From Sinobacterium caligoides (GTDB lineage Bacteria; Pseudomonadota; Gammaproteobacteria; Pseudomonadales; Sinobacteriaceae), in assembly GCF_003752585.1 (NCBI RefSeq), contig NZ_RKHR01000006.1, forward strand, positions 186,001 through 250,000: a DNA stretch of 64,000 nt, written 5' to 3'. The position numbers were made by a program, and so were the translations under genes. Below the pieces are notes generated by a model. That model did not search any database. It saw nothing but the letters and a program-made list of their open reading frames with translations, and was not told where the DNA came from. Below, in pieces: positions 9,554 through 18,209 of the stretch. Each line of letters starts with the position of its first letter. Positions within the stretch are counted from its first letter, which is position 1.

Positions 9554-10578
9554 GCCAATCCTCCCTCTCTGACTTTCTGCAATTGATAGTTCAATCCCAC
9601 CATCGCCACCAACAGTAGAGCCGCTACGAGGTTATGCAAAACTGCAACCGAAACGGGGAACTGGAAATAGACATTCGCTAAACCGAGTAAAAGCTGGGTA
9701 AATAACAATAACAACAGCAGCACACCGAAGCGCCGCCCATAAACGGTGCTCGTTAGAAACAGGCGAATAGACAGCATAATCACGACAATACTCGTCAACA
9801 CGGCACCGATACGATGCATAAAATGAATCGTAACTCGCGCATCGTTGTCCATCACCCCGCCGAGGTAGTTAGGGCCAACCGATTGCGTAAGATTAAAACC
9901 CTGTTGAAAGTCCAGTGTCGGTAGCCAGCGCCCCTGACAAGTTGGTAAATCAGGGCAGGCAACCGCCGCATAATTTGATGTCGTCCAGCCACCCAACACG
10001 ATTTGCATAAACACCACCAACAAAGCCAGTGCCGCAAGTAAGCGTAGCGGTTTATAGCGCCCAATAGTCTCCTTACTCACTCGCCATGGCCGCGCACGCA
10101 GGCGCAACAATAACAGCCATAACGTCGCCAAGGTGATAAAACCACCGAGTAGGTGCAACGTTACTACCTGCGGCCACAGCTTCAAGGTAACCGTCCACAT
10201 ACCAAACACCCCCTGTATTACCACCACGGCGAATAATAACCTCGCATGTTTCACCAGCCGCTGCATACGCCGATCTTTAGCTGTAGTAATCGCCAATAAA
10301 ATTAAAATTACGACGATACCCAGGCTGCTAGCAAAGTAACGATGAACCATTTCAGGCCACGGTTTACCCGCCTCAACAGGCATCTCAGGGTAGGCCGCAT
10401 TAGCTGCGGCAATATCTCGCTCGCTGCTCGGCCAGCTAAAATGCCCATAACAACCAGGCCAGTCCGGGCAGCCAAGACCGGCATCCACAAGGCGAGTAAA
10501 CGCCCCCAACATGATAACCATCAGCGTCAAAAAACAGGCGAAAGCAACGATAGCATTAATTTTATTTTCTTTTTTCAT
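9550..10578 (-). CDS. ctaA: Heme A synthase (COX15/CtaA)
   Basis: Oxidises the heme O methyl group to heme A for the aa3-type oxidase. The 342 residues contain eight predicted membrane helices with the family histidines in MVHRYFAS, VTLHLLGG, IHFMHRIG and AVLHNLVA. Two cysteine pairs lie in external loops: GLGCPDWPGCYG near residue 38 and AVACPDLPTCQG near 210. It is coupled to cyoE by ATGA overlap. Confidence 0.95.
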   Translation of the reverse strand: MKKENKINAIVAFACFLTLMVIMLGAFTRLVDAGLGCPDWPGCYGHFSWPSSERDIAAANAAYPEMPVEAGKPWPEMVHRYFASSLGIVVILILLAITTAKDRRMQRLVKHARLLFAVVVIQGVFGMWTVTLKLWPQVVTLHLLGGFITLATLWLLLLRLRARPWRVSKETIGRYKPLRLLAALALLVVFMQIVLGGWTTSNYAAVACPDLPTCQGRWLPTLDFQQGFNLTQSVGPNYLGGVMDNDARVTIHFMHRIGAVLTSIVVIMLSIRLFLTSTVYGRRFGVLLLLLLFTQLLLGLANVYFQFPVSVAVLHNLVAALLLVAMVGLNYQLQKVREGGLA

Positions 10579-10622
10579 GCCAACAAAACCCTAATTATAA
10601 TGCCGTGGAGATATCGTTAATA

Positions 10623-11216
10623 TTAGTTAGAATTTGAGAAAAGGAACTTAAGGTCGGTAATATAATCTTTCAATACATGACCATCATCATAGCTCATCAT
10701 CAAAAAACCCTGCGGGTCAATTAAATAAAAAATACTATTAGAGTGAGCTGGAGCAGTAAGGTTTTGTAGCGATAAATTACTACTTATTTGCAGCAGCCGT
10801 GGGTATCTTTCAGCAATCAAAGACTGCTCCTTTGTAGCTGACACCAACAAATAACGATCAAACTTAGCCGCATGCTTGCCGCTTGCAACATGCAGCTGAC
10901 GCATGAAGTGAAGCAGCTGAGAACACTGTTCAAGGCAGTTGTCAGGAAGTTGATAAAGGAGGCTCCAGCGACCTGTTTCTCCGGGTAAAGCCGATCCCCC
11001 ATTCGCACTCCCTAACGCAGTGAAATGTTCCCCTATATGCATTGGCGGCGAGACTAATTTGCCTCTGTTTTTTGTTGTCTCTGGCATACCAACTCCTGTC
11101 ATGTAAACCATCGTTGAGGCAGAGATGATCAGCAGAGGTAATAATAAGATGATCGTCAACGGCAGATGGGAGCGTTGTTTAAACCTGGTGTCGGCCGATA
11201 GTTTACTAGCCTGCAT
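10623..11216 (-). CDS. Membrane-anchored SCO/thioredoxin-like assembly protein
   Basis: A 197-residue protein with one N-terminal membrane helix (around residues 20-40) and an external domain. DNCLEQCSQ supplies a Cys-x3-Cys pair like the copper site of SCO proteins, and FYLIDPQGFLMMSYD resembles the end of a thioredoxin fold. Its place between SURF1 and ctaA matches the hypothetical gene found there in Pseudomonas, so a role in oxidase assembly is likely. Several start codons are possible. I chose the ATG at 11216 because GAAGG lies eight bases before it; the reading frame overlaps the SURF1 end. Confidence 0.75.
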   Translation of the reverse strand: MQASKLSADTRFKQRSHLPLTIILLLPLLIISASTMVYMTGVGMPETTKNRGKLVSPPMHIGEHFTALGSANGGSALPGETGRWSLLYQLPDNCLEQCSQLLHFMRQLHVASGKHAAKFDRYLLVSATKEQSLIAERYPRLLQISSNLSLQNLTAPAHSNSIFYLIDPQGFLMMSYDDGHVLKDYITDLKFLFSNSN

Positions 11217-12003
11217 AGTCATCACCTTCAATTGTATTAGTTTTTTTCCTAGGGAATAAAAGCTTTAGATTTGTCGTGTTTAATAAGTAAATAATTGCCA
11301 GTAGCACTGACATGCTAAACCACTGCATGGCATAGGCCTGGTGCTTCTGTGGGCTCATATTTACCACCACAGGAGCAATCATCTGCAAGCCAGCCTCCGG
11401 TTTCATTTGCCATAACAGCCGATCATAGACAGGAGTCGATAAATAAGCTGATAACGACTCGATAGCCTTACTCTGTACCACCTTCGGCCATGATGCTGCT
11501 GCCGGTATTTGTGCTAGCTGGAAAGGCTTCTCTTGCTTTGCCAACACCTTTGCCCTGAGCGTAAGCTTATGTTCAGGCGTACTAATATCGGGTAATATTC
11601 GTCGATCTAAACTCCCCGCAACCCAGCCTCTGACCACTAGGAATAATTGACCACTATATTCCGCTATAAAAGGCGTTATCACTAGGTAGCCAAACTTACC
11701 TTTGTTGATTTGATTGTCGAGTAAAAAGGTTTTTTCATCATCGTAACGGCCCTGCAGCAGAATAGGAGTCCCCTGTGCTAACTTACTCAAACGTGAGGCA
11801 GAATAATGCGTAATATTCTCCACCCGTGCGGTAGCGGTTATCTTCGCTCGATTAAGTAACTGCTGTTTTTCTTCCGCCCTTGCCAACTGCCAGAAACCAA
11901 GCCATAACAACGCCAACAGAACAATAAAAAACGTAACGGTGAGTACAATACTGCATCGAGGCACAATATATTGTGACAAGCTCATATCCTTATCGGATAC
12001 CAT
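11206..12003 (-). CDS. SURF1 family cytochrome oxidase assembly protein
   Basis: Inner-membrane factor implicated in heme A insertion into oxidase subunit I. The 265 residues have the expected two membrane helices, one after residue 15 and one near the C-terminus. The family motifs between them are LWLGFWQLARAEEKQQLL, GRYDDEKTFLLDNQ and VVRGWVAG. GGAG lies seven bases before the ATG. The C-terminus overlaps the next gene of the leftward series. Confidence 0.9.
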   Translation of the reverse strand: MVSDKDMSLSQYIVPRCSIVLTVTFFIVLLALLWLGFWQLARAEEKQQLLNRAKITATARVENITHYSASRLSKLAQGTPILLQGRYDDEKTFLLDNQINKGKFGYLVITPFIAEYSGQLFLVVRGWVAGSLDRRILPDISTPEHKLTLRAKVLAKQEKPFQLAQIPAAASWPKVVQSKAIESLSAYLSTPVYDRLLWQMKPEAGLQMIAPVVVNMSPQKHQAYAMQWFSMSVLLAIIYLLNTTNLKLLFPRKKTNTIEGDDYAG

Positions 12004-12124
12004 CGTAGCTCCTTAGTTTCGATGACGACGATAAAATATTTCTCAATTATTATTGTTATATTTGTGGAGTCGTCATAAATTATAATTATATAAAATAAAC
12101 AACTGACTAGTTCAAGGTAAAACA

Positions 12125-12331
12125 ATGCTAATTAAACCCGCAATAATCATCATCTTTATCTTGCTGTTAATCAGCCTATTCTCTGGACTGTTTTACTTAA
12201 TGAAAGATAAAGGCAGTAGCAAGAGAACATTAAACTCTTTATCTGTTCGAGTTATTCTTGCCGCCACCCTACTGGTCTTAGTCAGCTATGGCTTATTTAG
12301 CGGACAAATAACGCCTCATCAGCCCTGGTAA
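12125..12331 (+). CDS. Small twin-helix membrane protein (DUF2909-like)
   Basis: A 68-residue protein made of two membrane helices joined by a short charged loop (LMKDKGSSKRTLNS), ending in PHQPW. It lies on the opposite strand to the oxidase genes, in the gap between ctaE and SURF1. That is where Pseudomonas also has a tiny gene of this type. The conserved position suggests a link to the oxidase, but no function is known to me. Confidence 0.8.
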   Translation: MLIKPAIIIIFILLLISLFSGLFYLMKDKGSSKRTLNSLSVRVILAATLLVLVSYGLFSGQITPHQPW

Positions 12332-12365
12332 GCAACGAATAACAGCCCCTTATTTTTGTCCTTGT

Positions 12366-13319
12366 TTATAAAATATAGACGAACAAAAATAAACCCAACC
12401 AAACGACGTCGACAAAATGCCAATACCAAGAGGAAGCCTCAAAACCAAAATGTTCCTCTGCGCTAAAGTCCCCTCTTGTTGTTGAGCGCAACCACTGTAC
12501 GGCCAACATCAGCGCACCAAGACAAACATGGAAACCATGAAAGCCAGTGAGAATAAAAAAGGTCGAGCCATAGATTCCTGAGCTTAACGTTAAACCCAGT
12601 TCGTTATAAGCCTCAACATACTCGACGATTTGAAAGGCGACAAAGGCAAAACCAAGCACCAGGCTCAGCGCCAACCAAAAATTAAATAACGATCGTTTAT
12701 TTGCCTTCAGGGCGGTGTGCGCTACATGAATGGTGATACTGGAGGTGAGCAATAGCAAGGTGTTTAGCAATGGTAAATGCCACGGATCGACTGTTGCTCC
12801 CGGCGAACTAAACTGACCATTATTGGCGATTGGCTGATTACTGATTCCCACGACCTCCTGCGGTGTTGACGACATTGGCCAGCTATATTCAAAACCACGC
12901 CATAAATACTCATTAGTAAGAGCACCGACCCCCTCACCCGCCAGCCATGGTAAAGATAAGTTCCGTGCATACCACAGTACGCCAAAGAAGCAGACAAAGA
13001 ACATCACTTCGGAGAAGATAAACCACTGCATACCCAATACATAGGAGTGCTTTAATTGACGGCTGTTCAGACCTTGTTGTTGCTCAATGATGGTCACCCT
13101 AAACCAGGCAAATAACGTCGCCAAAAAAAGCGCCAAACCGCCAAAAAACACTAGCCAGCCATAGCTACTCGCGGTCTCAACAAACTTAGGATTAATACTG
13201 TTGATACCGTTCGCCACCCCCACCACCATGATCGCGACCGACACGGCTAAGCAGATCGCCAAACGACTCTGCTCCGGCACATAATATGTTTCTGACGCCT
13301 CGGCGTGATGATCCGTCAT
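12366..13319 (-). CDS. ctaE: Cytochrome c oxidase subunit III
   Basis: Third core subunit of the heme-copper oxidase in the inner membrane. The 317 residues have seven membrane helices and the typical FSEVMFFVCFFGVLWYARN segment near residue 105. GFHGFHVCLGALML and WYWHFVDVVWLGLF lie at the C-terminus. It carries a polar insert (roughly residues 125-185) between helices, seen in other proteobacterial subunit III proteins. It follows ctaG closely in the leftward operon. Confidence 0.95.
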   Translation of the reverse strand: MTDHHAEASETYYVPEQSRLAICLAVSVAIMVVGVANGINSINPKFVETASSYGWLVFFGGLALFLATLFAWFRVTIIEQQQGLNSRQLKHSYVLGMQWFIFSEVMFFVCFFGVLWYARNLSLPWLAGEGVGALTNEYLWRGFEYSWPMSSTPQEVVGISNQPIANNGQFSSPGATVDPWHLPLLNTLLLLTSSITIHVAHTALKANKRSLFNFWLALSLVLGFAFVAFQIVEYVEAYNELGLTLSSGIYGSTFFILTGFHGFHVCLGALMLAVQWLRSTTRGDFSAEEHFGFEASSWYWHFVDVVWLGLFLFVYIL

Positions 13320-13342
13320 ATATTCCCCCTTCAGTCTTCCTG

Positions 13343-13897
13343 CTAGTGGACCACGGCCACTTGCTTGCCGTTGAAGCCGTTTGTTATATCGAACAACGTA
13401 TAAGACAGCGTGATTGTGGTGATGTCCTTCGGTAACTCTTGGTTAACAATGAAACGCAATGGCATGTATATATCTTGTCCGGCCAGCAGTGTTTGCTGAT
13501 TAAAACAGAAACATTCTGTCTTATGAAAATAGGCCGCTGCCCTTGCTGGCGAAATACTCGGCACAGCCTGTGCAATCATAGAAAACTGACGCGGGTTCTT
13601 CGCATAGAATTGCGTTTCCATAACCTGACCTGGGTTCACTACCAGCTGTTGCTGCATCGGCTTAAATTCCCAGCTCATGTTGTCATTATTCATCGTGATC
13701 AACTGCACTCTAACGCTTCTCGACTGATCGACAGCAGTGCTTGTCACACGATAGCGCTCTCCAGAGGTTTTACCATTGAGCCCAGTCACATCGCAGATTA
13801 CGTCGTAGATTGGCACAAGTAAAAAACCAAAGGCGAACATCATCAGCGTCAACAGAGACAATTTTAACGCGGTGATCGTCGGCCTAGGCTTATACAT
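13343..13897 (-). CDS. ctaG: Cytochrome c oxidase assembly protein CtaG/Cox11
   Basis: Copper chaperone that delivers copper to the CuB site of subunit I. The 184 residues have an N-terminal membrane helix (about 12-32), a cysteine soon after it in YDVICDVTGLNG, and the diagnostic copper-binding motif ECFCFNQQ near residue 132. It lies nine bases after ctaD and before ctaE, the usual order. Confidence 0.94.
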   Translation of the reverse strand: MYKPRPTITALKLSLLTLMMFAFGFLLVPIYDVICDVTGLNGKTSGERYRVTSTAVDQSRSVRVQLITMNNDNMSWEFKPMQQQLVVNPGQVMETQFYAKNPRQFSMIAQAVPSISPARAAAYFHKTECFCFNQQTLLAGQDIYMPLRFIVNQELPKDITTITLSYTLFDITNGFNGKQVAVVH

Positions 13898-13905
13898 AAT
13901 CCCCC

Positions 13906-15468
13906 CTATTTAATTTCTGGCGGAGCGGTAAAGGTATGGTAGGGGGCAGGTGTTGGTAGCGTCCATTCTAGACCATCAGCGCCCTCCCAAACCCTGGGCT
14001 TATCGGTTTTCTTACCGGCAACAATGCAGTGAATAACATTATAGAGAAAAAATAACTGAGCTCCCCCATAGAGGAAGGCGCCGCAGCTCGAGATCATATT
14101 AAAGTCAGCAAATTGCAACGCGTAATCCGGGATCCGCCGCGGCATACCCGCCAAACCAACGAAATGTTGCGGAAAGAAGGTTAGATTAAAGCCAACAAAT
14201 GAAACCCAGAAATGCGCCTTACCCAAGGTCTCATTATACATGCGCCCAGTCCACTTCGGCAGCCAGAAATAGACAGCTGCCGACATACTAAATATTGCAC
14301 CTGCCACCATCGTGTAATGAAAATGCGCGACAACAAAATAAGAGTCGTGGTACTGAAAATCATTAGAGGCTAACGCCAGCATAATTCCCGACAACCCGCC
14401 GACGGTAAAGAGAAAGACAAAAGCAATACAAAACAACATCGGCGTTTCAAAAGTTATCGCTCCACGATACATGGTGGCGATCCAGTTAAAGACTTTTACC
14501 CCTGTCGGTGCGGCAATGAGCATCGTTGCGTACATAAAAAATAATTCGCCAGCAAGCGGCATCCCGACCGTATACATATGGTGCGCCCAGACAACAAAGC
14601 TGAGAATTGCAATCGAGGCCGTTGCATAGACCATCGAGTCATAACCGAATAAAGGTTTTCTCGAGAAAGCCGGAATTATTTGCGACACCACGCCGAAGGC
14701 CGGCAAGATAATAATATAAACCTCAGGATGGCCGAAAAACCAAAAAATATGCTGAAACAATACCGGATCACCACCGCCTGCGGCACTAAAAAACGATGTG
14801 CCAAAATGGATATCCATCAGCATCATCGTCACCACGCCGGCCAAAACAGGCATCACTGCGATCAACAAAAAGGCAGTAATCAGCCAGGTCCAGACGAACA
14901 TAGGCATCTTCATATAACCCATGCCTGGCGCGCGCATATTCATCACCGTGGCCACAATATTAATCGCCCCCATAATCGACGAGGCGCCCATGACGTGTAC
15001 ACCAAAAATAAAAAAGGTCACACTCGGCGGGGCGTAAGTCGTCGATAGCGGCGCATAGAAGGTCCAGCCAAAGTTAGGCGCTCCCCCCTCCATGAACAGC
15101 GATGATAACAACACAATAAAAGCGAACGGCAACAACCAGAAGCTAAGATTATTCATTCGCGGCAACGCCATATCGGGCGCGCCAATCATCATCGGTATCA
15201 ACCAATTCGCCAGCCCGACGAAAGCCGGCATGATTGCACCAAACACCATGATCAAGCCATGCATCGTCGTCATCTGATTAAAAAACTCTGGCTGTATCAG
15301 CTGTAGGCCAGGCTGAAAAAGTTCGGCGCGAATAATCATCGCGAAGCTGCCACCAATGAGAAACATGGCAAAGCTAAACCAGAGATACAGCGTACCGATA
15401 TCTTTGTGATTCGTTGTTAGAATCCAGCGACTCATTCCTCGACGCGGGCCATGTTGATGCTCACTCAT
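13906..15468 (-). CDS. ctaD: Cytochrome c oxidase subunit I
   Basis: Catalytic subunit that reduces O2 at the heme a3-CuB centre and pumps protons. The 520 residues contain twelve membrane helices. Visible landmarks are TMHGLIMVFG (low-spin heme ligand), WFFGHPEVYIIILP (CuB histidine and the His-Tyr crosslink, with the E of the D-channel), VWAHHMYTVG (two CuB histidines) and VAHFHYTMVAG (heme ligands). These are all features of an A-type proton-pumping oxidase. Confidence 0.97.
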   Translation of the reverse strand: MSEHQHGPRRGMSRWILTTNHKDIGTLYLWFSFAMFLIGGSFAMIIRAELFQPGLQLIQPEFFNQMTTMHGLIMVFGAIMPAFVGLANWLIPMMIGAPDMALPRMNNLSFWLLPFAFIVLLSSLFMEGGAPNFGWTFYAPLSTTYAPPSVTFFIFGVHVMGASSIMGAINIVATVMNMRAPGMGYMKMPMFVWTWLITAFLLIAVMPVLAGVVTMMLMDIHFGTSFFSAAGGGDPVLFQHIFWFFGHPEVYIIILPAFGVVSQIIPAFSRKPLFGYDSMVYATASIAILSFVVWAHHMYTVGMPLAGELFFMYATMLIAAPTGVKVFNWIATMYRGAITFETPMLFCIAFVFLFTVGGLSGIMLALASNDFQYHDSYFVVAHFHYTMVAGAIFSMSAAVYFWLPKWTGRMYNETLGKAHFWVSFVGFNLTFFPQHFVGLAGMPRRIPDYALQFADFNMISSCGAFLYGGAQLFFLYNVIHCIVAGKKTDKPRVWEGADGLEWTLPTPAPYHTFTAPPEIK

Positions 15469-15480
15469 ACCGACTCCCTG

Positions 15481-16632
15481 TTATTGTTCTTTTTTCGCCT
15501 TATAGACATCGATCGGCTGGGCACTATCGCCCATGTTATTGCCCCAAGCATTACGCTGGTAAGTCACCACAGCCGCGAGATCGAGGTTGTTTAACTGGCC
15601 ACCGAAGGCCTGCATAGCCGTTCCCGGCACGCCGCTAATCACTAAACGCAGGTGTTTTTCCATATCGCCAGTAGCGACCGTTGAGCCTCTGATCGCCTTG
15701 CCCAAGCCACCCTCACCTTCGCCACCGTGACAAGCCATACAGCTGCTGTTATATATTTTTTCTCCACGCAGCACCATTTCTTCCAAGCCAAAGCTCTGCG
15801 CCATCAAGCTCTTTAGCTTCCCCGCTTCCTGCTGTTTAGCGGCCAACCAAAGCTGGTAATCCCCCTGCTCTACAACCTTTACCTCGATCGGCATAAAACC
15901 ATGATCACGACCGCATAATTCGGCACACTGACCACGATAAGTACCGACTTTTAGAGGCTTAGTCCACGCCTCGTTGATAAAACCGGGGATAGCATCACGC
16001 TTCACTGAAAGCGCCGGGACCCACCATGAATGGATCACATCAGAGGCGGTAATTAACAGCCTCACTTTCGTATTAACGGGAATCACTAGTGGCTCATCGA
16101 CATCGAGCAAGTAGTGTTCACTCTTCATTTGCTCATTGTTTATCTCCGCCTGCGGCGTCGACATAGCACTAAAGAAGCTGACGGTCTCCCCCTGTGGCGT
16201 AATATATTCATACTTCCACTTCCACTGATAACCGGTGACCATGACGTCGAGCTCAGCATCACTACTATCGTAAACTTCAATCAATGTACTGGTAGCTGGA
16301 AATGCCATCGCGACGAGGATAACCACAGGGATAGCAGTCCAAAGTATTTCCACCTTGGTATTTTCATGAAACTGCGCGGGTTTTCTCCCGGTTGATTTCC
16401 TGTGTGCAATGAGTGCATAGAGCATCACACCAAAAACCAGCACAGCAATAACCACACAGAGAATTAAAATATCCATATGTAAGTCGTAAACTTTCTGGCC
16501 GACAGCCGTGACCCCTGGGCTCAGATTGGTTTGCCAGCGTTGAGCTTCCTCGGCAAAGACCGCAGCAGTACTACCAACAGATGCTACCGTGCTGTGCACG
16601 AGCAAACGAAGTAAACGTGCTCGTAACAACAT
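15481..16632 (-). CDS. ctaC: Cytochrome c oxidase subunit II with fused cytochrome c domain
   Basis: Accepts electrons and passes them to heme a. The 383 residues comprise a signal segment, two membrane helices, the CuA cupredoxin domain (C236, C240 and H244 in CAELCGRDHGFM) and an extra C-terminal cytochrome c domain with the heme motif CMACH at 298-302. The fusion makes this a caa3-type oxidase. The ATG at 16632 is chosen because GGAGAG lies eight bases upstream; an in-frame TTG at 16674 would add 14 residues. It is the first gene of the leftward cluster. Confidence 0.94.
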   Translation of the reverse strand: MLLRARLLRLLVHSTVASVGSTAAVFAEEAQRWQTNLSPGVTAVGQKVYDLHMDILILCVVIAVLVFGVMLYALIAHRKSTGRKPAQFHENTKVEILWTAIPVVILVAMAFPATSTLIEVYDSSDAELDVMVTGYQWKWKYEYITPQGETVSFFSAMSTPQAEINNEQMKSEHYLLDVDEPLVIPVNTKVRLLITASDVIHSWWVPALSVKRDAIPGFINEAWTKPLKVGTYRGQCAELCGRDHGFMPIEVKVVEQGDYQLWLAAKQQEAGKLKSLMAQSFGLEEMVLRGEKIYNSSCMACHGGEGEGGLGKAIRGSTVATGDMEKHLRLVISGVPGTAMQAFGGQLNNLDLAAVVTYQRNAWGNNMGDSAQPIDVYKAKKEQ

Positions 16633-17304
16633 ACCTAGTTCTCTCCATCTTATTGTTATCAACTTCATTCGCAACCAATGACTACTCCCTCTGCATCAGA
16701 AAAAACAAAGCCATTCAAAAACAACAAACACTCTATAAATCAAAACTAAAAACGACGAGTACAAGCCAGTAATACGACGCAAACACCTCGTGCTACGACT
16801 AGCGGACAACCTCTTTCAGGTTAATACAACGTACAACACAACCGACTGCATTTAACTTTGTTTTATCAATCGAGTGCGGCAAAATCATTTTGAGTATAGC
16901 AAAGGCTTTATAATTCGCATTATTTCTCAACACAACAGCTATTCATCTACGCGATTAAAATAAGATTTTTTATGCGATTAATAGCTGACTCACACTAGCT
17001 AAAGCTTATGTTCATTGTCATCAATACTATTAAAGTGTGACCTATCACTCGTATTTTTGTTTGCAACGTTAAATGCGGCTGGCGCATTTTAGCTAGCTCA
17101 ACTAGATTGCTTTTATGGTTTCAATTTAGCCGGGTACCAATCCTCGTATGTTGACGCCTACACAAAAAAAATCGGCCGCCGAGAAATCTTCTTAAAAGAA
17201 TATATTAGCTCTATGGCCATGGCTTTGCAGGATGCAAACCACGCACACCACCATTCCTCCACGCTAGCAAAAAAAGGATACGTTAGTTAGAGCTGGGAAA
17301 TAAT
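16633..17304. other. Intergenic region upstream of ctaC and the unknown gene at 17305
   Basis: The stretch is AT-rich and should hold the promoters of the leftward oxidase operon and perhaps of the rightward gene. I see no clear operator. An open frame with no plausible start codon runs from 17093 to a TAG at 17288-17290; its translation includes YVDAYTKKIGRREIF and an internal short ATG peptide. It could be a gene remnant, but nothing supports expression. Confidence 0.4.
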
Positions 17305-17907
17305 ATGAATACGTTGTTCATTAACGATCGCATCGAGTCTATTTTAGATTCGGCGTCCACACCATCAGCACTAAACACCTTAATCGAGGATCGTCTAGCG
17401 CAAATTGACGCTCACTTCGATATTGCAGACAGTGCCACGATCACAGCCATCATCACACATTACCTACGTCACACCACACACTATTTAGAGGAAGCATCCA
17501 TACAGCTCAAGGGGCATCTACTATACGAGCGCTGCCAACCACTTTTCGATAGTATCGAGGCTTTTTTCCAACAAGAAAAAGAGCTCTACGACTTACTCTA
17601 CAGCTGCTATTTTGCGCTGCGCGTTGTCGAAGAGCTCAATGATAAAATGCTTTTTGAAAATGGCCATCAACTGTGCAAGGTGGAGCTGCTACGCCCCAAC
17701 TTGTTATTACATACCTTGATCGGCGATCCGTTCGCCTGCAAGCTCAGCGACATTGCCAGCGAACTCGTCACAACCAGCGCTTCATTATCGCTAGGCAGCG
17801 CTGTCGTTGGCCAAAGCAAAGCAACCAATTGTTTCTATGACTTGCAGTTGCGACTTTTCGCCGCCAACGAATCCCCCCCAAACAAGGCTAACGAGATTGC
17901 CTGCTAA
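17305..17907 (+). CDS. Hypothetical protein, predominantly helical
   Basis: A 200-residue soluble protein that I do not recognise. It has no signal peptide or membrane segment. The middle (residues 60-130) looks helical, with regularly spaced leucines and acidic residues, for example LYERCQPLFDSIEAFF and FALRVVEELNDKM. A GGGA lies ten bases before the ATG. The gene converges on yheV and overlaps it by four bases. The neighbours give no hint of function. Confidence 0.65.
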   Translation: MNTLFINDRIESILDSASTPSALNTLIEDRLAQIDAHFDIADSATITAIITHYLRHTTHYLEEASIQLKGHLLYERCQPLFDSIEAFFQQEKELYDLLYSCYFALRVVEELNDKMLFENGHQLCKVELLRPNLLLHTLIGDPFACKLSDIASELVTTSASLSLGSAVVGQSKATNCFYDLQLRLFAANESPPNKANEIAC

Positions 17908-18173
17908 TGGTCCTTGCGCATGGAGCCCGGGTCCATCAACTGGACCACCTGCACCTCGTCTTCATGCGCTAGCGGCTGCTCTCCCGGGCGTGACTGATTC
18001 ACCCGAGTATCGACTTCCTGCTGCGCTACCTGATCGTTCATCACATCGCTATAACCACAGCTGACACACTCTCTATGTTGGCCCTCGTCGTCATTCCAGC
18101 TCTTAATTTTGTCCATTTCGCTGCAGCGCGGACAGACCGCGCCCGCGACAAAGCGTTTAACCATTTTCTTCAT
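17904..18173 (-). CDS. yheV: YheV-type zinc-ribbon protein
   Basis: An 89-residue protein with two cysteine pairs, CPRC near residue 14 and CVSCGY near residue 36, forming a probable zinc ribbon. This matches the small YheV/DUF2387 family, whose function is unknown. The acidic C-terminal half has no recognisable domain. GGAG lies five bases before the ATG. It lies directly downstream of prlC in the same direction, a pairing also found in pseudomonads. Confidence 0.82.
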   Translation of the reverse strand: MKKMVKRFVAGAVCPRCSEMDKIKSWNDDEGQHRECVSCGYSDVMNDQVAQQEVDTRVNQSRPGEQPLAHEDEVQVVQLMDPGSMRKDH

Positions 18174-18209
18174 ACCAGCTCCGTTCTATCACCGTGTACA
18201 ACACCCAAA

